64,000 bases of DNA from CAYZTD01 sp964638155 (GTDB lineage: Archaea > Thermoplasmatota > E2 > DHVEG-1), in NCBI GenBank assembly GCA_964638155.1, contig CAZWYI010000003.1, positions 1 to 64,000 of the forward strand, read 5' to 3'. The notes under the pieces were generated by a model. The model was not told the DNA's origin. It ran no database searches and was given only the letters and a program-made list of their open reading frames with translations. The number at the start of each line of letters is the position of its first letter. Position 1 is the first letter of the stretch. Shown in pieces: positions 26,832 through 34,494 of this stretch. A program made the translations under genes and the position numbers.

Positions 26832-28292
26832 CTGAGAATTAAAAACCATCCTATACTTGATTTCGAAAAACAAAAAAAATTAACTTTCTATTTTAACGAT
26901 AAAAAATTAGTAGGTTATAATACAGATACTATTGCCTCAGCGTTACATGCAAATAATGTAAAAACTCTTTCTAAAAGCCTTAAACATAATAACCCTCGGG
27001 GTTTTTTTTGCGGTATTGGTAAATGCTCATCTTGTCTTATGAGAGTTAATGGTATTCCAAATATTAGAACATGTATAGCTCCTCTTAATAAAAACATAAA
27101 AGTAGAAACTCAAGAGAAATTAGCAGAGTTACCTAAAGCAGAATTTAAGTGTGACCCTAAAAAAATAATTAATACAGACATATTAGTTATTGGCGCAGGT
27201 CCAGCAGGCCTTTGTGCAAGTATAGAAGCAGCAAGACAGGGAGCTAAAGTTTTACTTATAGATGAAAATAGTAGAGTAGGAGGTCAATTGATAAAACAAA
27301 CACATAAATTCTTTGGGTCAAAAGAAGAAAAAGCAGGCACTCGAGGAATAAAAATCGCTGAAGAACTAGAAAAAGAAATAAAAAAATATGAAAAAGAAGG
27401 AAAAATTAAACTGATGCTTGATTCAACTGTTATTGGTTACTATGAAGGAAAAAAGAATAGATACAAATTTGGTGTTTCAAAAAGAAAACATGATTATCAG
27501 GAAAAAATATATGAAATAAACTCAAAATCTGCTATTTTTTCATGTGGTGCAATGGAAAACATGCTTCTTTTTCCAGGAAACGATATGCCTGGTGTATATG
27601 GAGCTGGAGCAGTGCAAACTCTTATGAATGTATATGGTGTAAAACCAGGTAACAAGATTGTGATGGTAGGTGCAGGAAACGTAGGTCTTATTGTATCATA
27701 TCAACTCCTGCAGGCAGGTGTAAAAGTTGATAGGGTCGTTGAAGCAGCACCAAATATAGGTGGATATCATGTACATGCAGCAAAACTTAGAAGATGCAAC
27801 GTTCCAATTTTAACATCTCACTCTATTAAAGAAGTATATGGTAAAGAAAGTGTTGAAGGAGTAGTAACTGTTAAACTTGATAAAAACTGGAAGCCAGTTA
27901 AAGGTTCTGAAGAAAAAATAACTTGTGATAATGTATGCCTTGCTGTAGGACTAACACCATCTACTAGACTTTTATCTCAACTAGATTTAAAAATGGAATA
28001 TATCAAAGAAGCAGGAGGATATGTTGCAGTTCATGATGAAAACATGGAAACCTCAAAGAAAGGAATTTTTGTAGCAGGTGATTCTTCAGGCATTGAAGAA
28101 GCATCAACAGCTATGATAGAAGGGAAAATTGCAGGATTAAAAGCATCAGTTGAACTTAAATTTGATAAAAATAGTAAAAATCTTTTAAAGAAATACAAAG
28201 AAGAACTAAAAAAACTTAGATCTGGTCCATTTGGAGAAAAACCATCTATTGCAAAAGACAAAATCGAAAAACTCTGGAGAAATATCAGATGA
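26832..28292 (+). CDS. Dye-linked proline/sarcosine dehydrogenase-like alpha subunit (2Fe-2S + FAD), CTG start
   Basis: A 486-residue flavoprotein. The N-terminal plant-type [2Fe-2S] domain has Cys60, Cys65, Cys68 and Cys81 (CX4CX2CX12C). Then follow an FAD Rossmann motif VIGAGPAGLCAS, a second dinucleotide motif VMVGAGNVGLIVS, and the C-terminal GIFVAGDSSGIEEAS. The family N-terminus reads 'M-R-I-x-x-HPIL', and here that Met position is CTG (26832), two codons after a TAG stop. The first ATG in frame is codon 70, beyond three of the four iron ligands, so it cannot be the true start. A TATA-like TTTTTATATATA lies at 26792-26803. This is the first gene of a four-gene operon, overlapping the next by 4 bases. 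Confidence 0.85.
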   Translation: MRIKNHPILDFEKQKKLTFYFNDKKLVGYNTDTIASALHANNVKTLSKSLKHNNPRGFFCGIGKCSSCLMRVNGIPNIRTCIAPLNKNIKVETQEKLAELPKAEFKCDPKKIINTDILVIGAGPAGLCASIEAARQGAKVLLIDENSRVGGQLIKQTHKFFGSKEEKAGTRGIKIAEELEKEIKKYEKEGKIKLMLDSTVIGYYEGKKNRYKFGVSKRKHDYQEKIYEINSKSAIFSCGAMENMLLFPGNDMPGVYGAGAVQTLMNVYGVKPGNKIVMVGAGNVGLIVSYQLLQAGVKVDRVVEAAPNIGGYHVHAAKLRRCNVPILTSHSIKEVYGKESVEGVVTVKLDKNWKPVKGSEEKITCDNVCLAVGLTPSTRLLSQLDLKMEYIKEAGGYVAVHDENMETSKKGIFVAGDSSGIEEASTAMIEGKIAGLKASVELKFDKNSKNLLKKYKEELKKLRSGPFGEKPSIAKDKIEKLWRNIR

Positions 28293-28750
28293 AAAATTAT
28301 GAAAAAACAGGTGTTTTATCAAAAAAAGATCTTAATCTTCCAAATAAAGACCAAATAAAAAAAGGAGTTGCAATAATCGAGTGTATTCAAAAAATACCAT
28401 GTAATCCATGTGTTGAATCGTGTCCTGTGAATGCTATTTCTATGAAAGATATAAACGCGCTACCTGAAATAGACTATGATAAGTGTATAGGATGTGCTAA
28501 ATGTGTTGGAGTGTGTCCGGGTCTTGCAATTTTTGTAGTAAAACTAATTGATGATGAAGCTCTTGTAACTCTTCCCTATGAAATGCCTAAAGTTCCTAAA
28601 AAAGGCGATATTGTAGAAGGGTTAAATAGACATGGTGAAAAAATAGATGATGTAAAAGTAAAAAAAGTAGTTAAAAAAGGAAAAACCATGGTTATAACAG
28701 TTGAAACAAAAGAAAAATACGCTATGAATATTAGAAATATTAGGGTTTAA
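28289..28750 (+). CDS. Two-cluster 4Fe-4S ferredoxin subunit of the dehydrogenase
   Basis: A 153-residue electron-transfer subunit. The first cluster uses Cys32, Cys38, Cys41 and Cys45 (PCNPCVESCP). The second uses Cys66, Cys69, Cys72 and Cys76 (CIGCAKCVGVCP). A C-terminal beta-rich part (KKGDIVEGLNRHGE) resembles the barrel found in related subunits. Its ATG overlaps the alpha-subunit stop (ATGA). The size is close to the small subunits of heterotetrameric archaeal L-proline dehydrogenases, where it relays electrons between flavins and an acceptor. Confidence 0.85.
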   Translation: MKNYEKTGVLSKKDLNLPNKDQIKKGVAIIECIQKIPCNPCVESCPVNAISMKDINALPEIDYDKCIGCAKCVGVCPGLAIFVVKLIDDEALVTLPYEMPKVPKKGDIVEGLNRHGEKIDDVKVKKVVKKGKTMVITVETKEKYAMNIRNIRV

Positions 28751-28753
28751 AAT

Positions 28754-29035
28754 ATGAAAAAAAAGGCTATTGTCTGCAGATGCGAAGATCTCACTGAAGA
28801 AGATGTAATAAAAGCAATAAAAGAGGGATACACAGATCTTGAAGAGCTTAGAAAAAAACTACGTATTGGTATGGGTCCGTGTCAGGGTAGAGTATGTATA
28901 CAGATTGTTAGAAAAATACTTGAAAGATACACTGGTAAAAAAATATCAAAAATTCCTCTTCCCACCTCAAGACCTCCAGTTGTTCCTGTATCTCTAGGAA
29001 GTCTTTCATGTGATAAAGATGAAGAAAAAAAGTGA
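28754..29035 (+). CDS. BFD-like [2Fe-2S] small subunit
   Basis: A 93-residue protein with a bacterioferritin-associated-ferredoxin-like fold. Ligands are Cys8 and Cys10 (CRC) and Cys43 and Cys48 (GPCQGRVC), followed by a Pro-rich tail PLPTSRPPVVPVSLG. In related enzymes this domain is either fused to the alpha flavoprotein or free, as here. It starts 3 bases after the ferredoxin gene and overlaps the next gene. Confidence 0.88.
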   Translation: MKKKAIVCRCEDLTEEDVIKAIKEGYTDLEELRKKLRIGMGPCQGRVCIQIVRKILERYTGKKISKIPLPTSRPPVVPVSLGSLSCDKDEEKK

Positions 29036-30164
29036 TGTAATAATTATCGGCGGCGGGATAAACGGTTGCTCTCTAGCTTATAACCTATCAAAAAAAGGTT
29101 TAGATGTGGTATTATTTGAAAAAAACTATTTATCCTCTGGTGCCACAGGTAAATGTGGAGCAGGGATAAGACAGCAGTGGTCTACAAAAGAAAACACAAA
29201 ACTTGCAATAGATAGTGTGAAAATTTTTGAAAAACTATCAGAAAAACTAGGAATGGATATAGAATTTAGACAAGGTGGATATTTAGTAGGGATACATGAT
29301 AAAAAAGAGATGAAACAATCAGAAAAAAATGTTGAAATGCAAAGAGAACTAGGTCTTGATGTAGATATCTTAGAACCTAAAGAAATAAAAAAAATAGCTC
29401 CAATTCTTTTCCCAAAAGGAATGGATGTGATAGGTGCTACTTTTTGCTCGTCAGATGGCCATGCTAATCCTTTTAAAACAACCTTTGCTTATGCTAGAGC
29501 AGCACAAAAAAATGGTGCAGAAATTTATACTCATACTTCTGTAGAAAAAATATTAGTTGAAAAAAACAAAGTAAAAGGTGTAAAAGTAAATAATAAAGAT
29601 ATAGTAAAATCAGATTTTGTAATAAATGCTGCGGGTGTATGGTCCAAAGAAATAGCAGATAGCGTTGGAATAAATCTTCCTAATCAACCTCTTAGAAAAG
29701 AAATAATGGCAACAGAACGGCTTAAACCCCTTTTTGAATGTATGGTAATTTCATTTAAAGATGGGATATATTTCAGTCAACAAAAAGAAGGTCAAATTCT
29801 AGGTGGAATTCCCCTTGAAAAAAAACCAGGTTTTAAAACTCTACCCACATTTGAATTTTTAAAACATATGAGTAGTACCCTCACCCGTTACGCACCTTCC
29901 CTTAAACATGTTAAAATGCTACGCCATTGGACAGGTTTTTATGATGTTACACCAGATGCAAGACCTATCTTAGGTGATACAAAAATTAAAGGTTTTATTC
30001 AGTGTAGTGGTTTTTCCGGCCATGGTTTTATGTTGTCACCTATGGTATCACAGACTTTAACAGATTACATTACAAAAAATAAAACAAGTAAAATTTTAGA
30101 AAGTCTAAACCTTAAAAGATTCAAAGGAAAAAAAATAGATCAAGAAATGTCTGTTGTAGGGTAG
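29019..30164 (+). CDS. FAD-dependent amine/imino-acid oxidoreductase beta subunit (DAO family)
   Basis: A 381-residue catalytic subunit of the D-amino-acid-oxidase/sarcosine-oxidase fold. Its FAD motif is DVIIIGGGINGCSLAYNL. GATGKCGAGIRQQWS is the flavin-proximal loop, and PDARPILGD with GFSGHGFMLSP forms the C-terminal FAD cap typical of sarcosine and proline dehydrogenases. ATG 29019 follows a GTGAT Shine-Dalgarno and overlaps the BFD gene by 17 bases. A GTG at 29010 is the alternative. Substrate (L-proline, sarcosine or similar) cannot be set from sequence. Subunit sizes fit the alpha-beta-gamma-delta proline dehydrogenases known in Thermococcales. Confidence 0.85.
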   Translation: MKKKSDVIIIGGGINGCSLAYNLSKKGLDVVLFEKNYLSSGATGKCGAGIRQQWSTKENTKLAIDSVKIFEKLSEKLGMDIEFRQGGYLVGIHDKKEMKQSEKNVEMQRELGLDVDILEPKEIKKIAPILFPKGMDVIGATFCSSDGHANPFKTTFAYARAAQKNGAEIYTHTSVEKILVEKNKVKGVKVNNKDIVKSDFVINAAGVWSKEIADSVGINLPNQPLRKEIMATERLKPLFECMVISFKDGIYFSQQKEGQILGGIPLEKKPGFKTLPTFEFLKHMSSTLTRYAPSLKHVKMLRHWTGFYDVTPDARPILGDTKIKGFIQCSGFSGHGFMLSPMVSQTLTDYITKNKTSKILESLNLKRFKGKKIDQEMSVVG

Positions 30165-30222
30165 TAAAATTTATTTTTTAGTAGTAAGAGTAATAAACCT
30201 TTTTTTCTATCTATTGCACAGA

Positions 30223-32088
30223 ATGGACTACAAAAAAATTGGTTTTAAAGCAGGACTTGAGATACATCAACAGCTTGATACACATAAACTGTTTTGTAAC
30301 TGTAACTCAGAAATAACTGAGGATATAGATTATTCGCTTAAGCGTTTTTTAAGACCTACACAAAGTGAGTTAGGTGATGTTGATAAAGCAGCAGTTGCTG
30401 AAGCTAAAAAAAATAGGTTTTTTTTATATACTGCTAGTTCTAAATCAACGTGTCTAGTTGAGGCAGACGAAGAACCACCACATGATGTAAATAGTGACGC
30501 TGTAGATCTTTGTCTTACCATGGCAACTATTTTTAATTCTAAAATTGTAGATGAAATACATTTCATGCGTAAAATTGTAATAGACGGAAGTAACACAAGT
30601 GGTTTTCAAAGAACAGGGCTTATAGCAGTTGATGGAAATATAGAAGATATTGGCATTCAAACTATAGCACTTGAAGAAGATGCAGCAAGGAAAATAGCAG
30701 AAAAAGAAAAACTTGTAAACTATGGTTTAGACAGGCTTGGTATACCATTAATTGAAATTGCTACTGATCCCGATATAAAAAATCCTATAGAGGCAAGAGA
30801 TGTTGCTGAAAGCATAGGTATGCTTTTGCGTGCTACAGGTAAAGTAAAACGGGGGTTAGGTACAATAAGACAGGATCTAAATATATCTATAGAAAAAGGT
30901 GCCAGGGTGGAAATCAAAGGGGTTCAATCACTTAAATCTATTTCTAAAGTTGCTGAAAATGAGGCAAAAAGACAAAATGGCCTAGTAAATATAAAAGAAA
31001 AACTTGAAAAAAGGATAGATAGAAAAGATCTTGAAAAAATAAAAATTAAAGATTTAACAGATCTTTTTAAAGATTGTAAATCGAAAATTATTAAGAATAA
31101 TCTTAAAAAAAATGGTCAAGTCATGGGATTTTTATTACCCGGTTTTAAAGGTCTTTTAAGAAAAAAAGATACCCGTCTTGGTAAAGAATTTGCAGTAAAC
31201 GCAAGAATTGACACAGGAATAAAAGGAATTATTCATAGTGATGAATTACCAGGATATGGAATAACTAATGAAGAAGTTAAAAAAATACATAGTTATTTTA
31301 GTACTAAAGAAAACGATGCCTTTGTAATTGCTGTTGGTAATAAAGAAATTATTGAAAAAGCCTTAATGTCAGTTATTTTTAGGGCTAAATTGTGTTTTAA
31401 AGGCGTTTTAAACGAGGTTAGAAGAGCAATGCCTGATGATACTACAGAATACTTGCGTCCTATGCCAGGAGCTGCTAGAATGTATCCTGAGACAGATATA
31501 AAACCAATTAGGATAAATGATAAACATTTAGAAAATATAAAAAAGAATTTACCAGAGTTACCTGAAGAAAAGCGCGATAGGTTTATTAAAGAATATAAAT
31601 TAAATAAGGAACAGACAAAGCAAATACTTAACAGTGGATATGAAGATGATTTTGAAAAACTTGTAAAAAAATATCCTAAACAAAAAAATATTATCATAAG
31701 AACTTTTTTGAATACCTTTTCTGAACTGGAAAAAGAAAATATAGATACAAGTTCTTTTGATATAGATATACTTTTTGAGATATTAAAAAATCTTGAAAAA
31801 AATAATTTTTCAAAAGAAGCTATACCTGATATTTTAAGATATCTAGCAAAAAATAAAACTAAAGATGTTAGTAAGGCAATAGATGAGTGTAATCTAGAAT
31901 CAACTGATGAAAAAGAGATTCAACAAATTGCAGAAAAAATAGTAAAAGAAAAAAAGGATTTTGTAAAAAAAAGAAAACTAGGAGCACTAGGTCCACTTAT
32001 GGGATTAATAATGAAAGAACTACGTGGAAAAGCAGATGGAAAAACAATTAGTAAAATTCTAAAAAAAGAAATAGAAAAGATTATTTAA
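30223..32088 (+). CDS. gatE: Glutamyl-tRNA(Gln) amidotransferase subunit E
   Basis: The 621-residue GatE is the tRNA-binding and kinase-like subunit of the archaeal GatDE complex that converts Glu-tRNA(Gln) to Gln-tRNA(Gln). Family marks are GLEIHQQLDTHKLFCNC, the acid-rich EADEEPPHDVN, RKIVIDGSNTSGFQRT and the RPMPGAARMYPETD block. There is an AspRS-like insertion (about 290-400) and a helical YqeY-like tail. A TTG at 30214 would add three residues, and ATG 30223 is the homologous start. The asparaginase-like partner gatD is not in this window. Confidence 0.95.
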   Translation: MDYKKIGFKAGLEIHQQLDTHKLFCNCNSEITEDIDYSLKRFLRPTQSELGDVDKAAVAEAKKNRFFLYTASSKSTCLVEADEEPPHDVNSDAVDLCLTMATIFNSKIVDEIHFMRKIVIDGSNTSGFQRTGLIAVDGNIEDIGIQTIALEEDAARKIAEKEKLVNYGLDRLGIPLIEIATDPDIKNPIEARDVAESIGMLLRATGKVKRGLGTIRQDLNISIEKGARVEIKGVQSLKSISKVAENEAKRQNGLVNIKEKLEKRIDRKDLEKIKIKDLTDLFKDCKSKIIKNNLKKNGQVMGFLLPGFKGLLRKKDTRLGKEFAVNARIDTGIKGIIHSDELPGYGITNEEVKKIHSYFSTKENDAFVIAVGNKEIIEKALMSVIFRAKLCFKGVLNEVRRAMPDDTTEYLRPMPGAARMYPETDIKPIRINDKHLENIKKNLPELPEEKRDRFIKEYKLNKEQTKQILNSGYEDDFEKLVKKYPKQKNIIIRTFLNTFSELEKENIDTSSFDIDILFEILKNLEKNNFSKEAIPDILRYLAKNKTKDVSKAIDECNLESTDEKEIQQIAEKIVKEKKDFVKKRKLGALGPLMGLIMKELRGKADGKTISKILKKEIEKII

Positions 32089-32214
32089 AAAAGACATTAA
32101 ACAAAAAGAATAGTTAAAAAAACAGATTTTTACTTTTTATTTTTATAAAATCATCTTTTTTGATGATAATATACAAACAAAAAATTTATATTAGAAAAAG
32201 GAATATATCAAATA

Positions 32215-32925
32215 ATGAATGAAAGAGAATTCATAAAAAAGATAAAAGAATTTAATTTAGGAATCATAAAATTAACAGACGCATCACATATCATAAACAA
32301 GGACAGACATTATACAGCAATATACATGAAGAGATTAGAAGACAGAGGAGTTATCAATAGAATTGAAAAAGGAAAATATGTACTATCAGATACAGATATT
32401 TCGGTTGTTGCTACTAATTTAGTAAATCCATCTTATCTCTCTTTCTTATCAGGCCTATCTTATCATCATAAAACAACACAAATACCAATATTAACCCAAA
32501 TAGTTACAGCTGTTTCAAAAAAGAATATAGCTTATCAAAAAAACAATATTGAATTTATAAAACTAGACAAAAAAAGAATATTTGGATATAAAAAAGAGAA
32601 ATTTAAAAATGGATATGCTTTTATTGGAGAAATTGAAAAAATTATAGTAGATTCTTTGTTTATACCAAAAAATTGTCCTCTATCTGAACTAAAAAATGCA
32701 TTTGATGAAGTCAAAATAGATAAAATTTTTAAATATGCAATAAAAATGGATTCAATAGTTACACTTAAAAGATTAGGCTATCTTTTAGAACTACAAGGAA
32801 TAGATGTATATAATAAACTAAAAAATAAGCTAAACAAAAGATACGATTTATTAAATCCTCTTTTAAGAACTAATGGAGAAAAGAATAAAAAATGGATGTT
32901 GAAGATAAATGAGGTATTGGAATAA
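32215..32925 (+). CDS. AbiEi-like antitoxin/regulator (winged helix)
   Basis: A 236-residue protein with an N-terminal winged-helix domain (LTDASHIINKDRHYTAIYMKRLEDRGVINRIEKGKYVLS). A longer C-terminal domain is typical of AbiEi antitoxins of type IV toxin-antitoxin systems. AbiEi proteins bind their own promoter and counteract AbiEii without direct contact. It overlaps the nucleotidyltransferase gene by one base (TAATG). AAGGAATAT serves as a possible Shine-Dalgarno before ATG 32215. Confidence 0.72.
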   Translation: MNEREFIKKIKEFNLGIIKLTDASHIINKDRHYTAIYMKRLEDRGVINRIEKGKYVLSDTDISVVATNLVNPSYLSFLSGLSYHHKTTQIPILTQIVTAVSKKNIAYQKNNIEFIKLDKKRIFGYKKEKFKNGYAFIGEIEKIIVDSLFIPKNCPLSELKNAFDEVKIDKIFKYAIKMDSIVTLKRLGYLLELQGIDVYNKLKNKLNKRYDLLNPLLRTNGEKNKKWMLKINEVLE

Positions 32926-33689
32926 TGCTTTTGAGAACAGATTTAATTAAATATAAAAATTTTACCGGTTTTAACCTAGGCCAAGTAGAAAAAGATTATA
33001 TTCAACATCTTTTCTTAATGAACCTCTATGATAAACAGACAAGAAGTTTAATTTTTAAGGGTGGGACCGCTCTGCAAAAAAACTATGGTTTAAGGAGATT
33101 TAGCGAAGATTTAGATTTTACTTTGACAAGAAATATTGATATTGAGAAGATAATAAAAAAAGTTCTTACAAAGTTAGATATATTTGGATGCAAGAGTATT
33201 CAAAAAAAATTAAAGGAGGATACAAGAAGTATCGCTTTTCAAATAAAAACCAATGGTCCTTTATATTCAGGACAAGAAAAAAGTAAAACTTATATTAAAC
33301 TTGAAATCAGTAAAAGAGAAAAAGTTTTACTATCTCCTGAATTAAATAATATAACTCCAATTTACAAAGATCTATCTCCCTATTTACTTGTAACAATGAA
33401 CCCTTCTGAGATAATGTCAGAAAAAATACGAGCAATTTTAACGCGGGATAAATCAAGAGATGTATATGATTTATTCTTCTTGATTAAAAAAGGTTATAAA
33501 ACTTCTAAAAATGTTGTTAATAAAAAACTCTCCTATTATGATATACAATTTAGAAAAGAAATTTTTAAAAAGGCGGTTTTAAAAAAGGAGAAAATTTGGG
33601 AAGATGAACTAAGACAACTAACAAATTTAATACCTGAGTTTAAGGAAGTTGAAAAAACCATATTTTCATATAATTACTTAAAAGATTAA
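32925..33689 (+). CDS. AbiEii-like nucleotidyltransferase toxin
   Basis: A 254-residue nucleotidyltransferase of the DUF1814/AbiEii family. The motif GGTALQKNYGLRRFSEDLDF holds the nucleotide-binding GG[T/S] and the metal-binding D-x-D. Further conserved parts are TYIKLEISKRE and SEKIRAILTRDKSRDVYDLFFL near the C-terminus. Related toxins modify tRNA 3' ends or act as GTP-dependent nucleotidyltransferases in phage defence. It is coupled to the AbiEi-like gene and convergent with the GT2 gene, overlapping it by 4 bases. Confidence 0.8.
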   Translation: MLLRTDLIKYKNFTGFNLGQVEKDYIQHLFLMNLYDKQTRSLIFKGGTALQKNYGLRRFSEDLDFTLTRNIDIEKIIKKVLTKLDIFGCKSIQKKLKEDTRSIAFQIKTNGPLYSGQEKSKTYIKLEISKREKVLLSPELNNITPIYKDLSPYLLVTMNPSEIMSEKIRAILTRDKSRDVYDLFFLIKKGYKTSKNVVNKKLSYYDIQFRKEIFKKAVLKKEKIWEDELRQLTNLIPEFKEVEKTIFSYNYLKD

Positions 33690-34375
33690 GATACCCTTTT
33701 TTTGAAAAGATATTTTAAATTCTTCCATCCATCATTAAAGCTTTCTATTTTTACATCACCTTCTCTTTGATAAAGAGCAGAAGGTATTTCTTTTGATTTA
33801 ATTTCTTTGTTAGTAAACATTTCTATCTTTATTTCTTCAGAAAAAGGCATACCATCGCTAAAATCCTTTAGAGGTTGGATTTTTTTAAGGATATCTTTTT
33901 TAAAAATCCACATACCTGATTGTGAATCACGAAGGTTTACTAAAAATAATATTCTTAAAGTCCATGCTAGAATACTATTTCCAAAATAATGTTTCACACT
34001 CATAGAGCCGTGACCGAGTTCTGCAAATCTATCAGTTGTGATAAAATCAAGGTCTTTGTCTATTAGTATTTCTAAATATTTATGTATTCTTTCAAAAGGA
34101 TAGGTTGCATCTGCATCCCCTGTGACAATTATATCTCCTGTTGCTTTTGGAATACCTGTTTTATATGCTCTACCATATCCTTTTCTTTTTTCTATTATCA
34201 CTTTTGTTCCTTTTTCTTTTGCAATTTCTCTAGTTTTATCTTTAGAATTACCATCAACAATAAGTATCTCTAGATCCCAGTTTTTTTTCTTAAAGTAATC
34301 TTTATTTATTGAATCTATAGTTTTTCCTATTCCTTCTTCTTCGTTTATAGTTGGAAGAATAACTGTAACCTTCGT
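33686..34375 (-). CDS. Family 2 glycosyltransferase (dolichyl-phosphate mannosyltransferase-like), ACG start
   Basis: A 229-residue GT-A fold enzyme. The N-terminus reads KVTVILPTINEEEGIG, then LEILIVDGNSKDKT and the metal-binding TGDADATYPFERI. No membrane tail follows. Homologues start 'M-K-V-x-V-I-L-P', but here the Met codon is ACG (34375). A TGA stop lies three codons upstream, and the first canonical codon in frame is a GTG at 34201, past the nucleotide-binding region. GGATGTGATT, a near match to the full Shine-Dalgarno, lies 4 bases before the ACG. It likely loads sugars onto lipid carriers, possibly for glycosylating the neighbouring surface protein. Confidence 0.75.
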   Translation of the reverse strand, partial: TKVTVILPTINEEEGIGKTIDSINKDYFKKKNWDLEILIVDGNSKDKTREIAKEKGTKVIIEKRKGYGRAYKTGIPKATGDIIVTGDADATYPFERIHKYLEILIDKDLDFITTDRFAELGHGSMSVKHYFGNSILAWTLRILFLVNLRDSQSGMWIFKKDILKKIQPLKDFSDGMPFSEEIKIEMFTNKEIKSKEIPSALYQREGDVKIESFNDGWKNLKYLFKKRVS

Positions 34376-34423
34376 AAATAATCACATCCAAATAATTTCT
34401 ATAGGGAAAAATGTAACAAAAAA

Positions 34424-34436
34424 CTATATATAAAAA
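34424..34436 (-). promoter_or_regulatory. TATA-like element of the GT2 gene
   Basis: Read on the minus strand the sequence is TTTTTATATATAG. It lies just past the terminator of the S-layer-like gene and about 50 bases before the GT2 coding region, so GT2 probably has its own promoter and a short leader. Confidence 0.5.
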
Positions 34437-34442
34437 TTGTTC

Positions 34443-34485
34443 AAAAAAAAATAAAAAAAAGAGTTTATGAGGGATTAAGCCCTCA
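34443..34485 (-). terminator. Hairpin plus U-run terminator of the S-layer-like gene
   Basis: On the minus strand, 10 bases after the stop codon, a six-pair stem TGAGGG/CCCTCA closes a loop CTTAAT. It is followed within a few bases by two long T runs (A-rich on the plus strand at 34443-34460). Both the hairpin and the U-tract are present, stronger than most archaeal terminators in this window, as expected for a highly expressed gene. Confidence 0.75.
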
Positions 34486-34494
34486 AATTTTGTC

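Noticed and set aside
34382..34387. TGA recoding at codon 2 (ATG-TGA) of the GT2 gene
   Set aside because: TGA ends other genes here normally (for example at 7716), and ACG matches the homologous Met position better.
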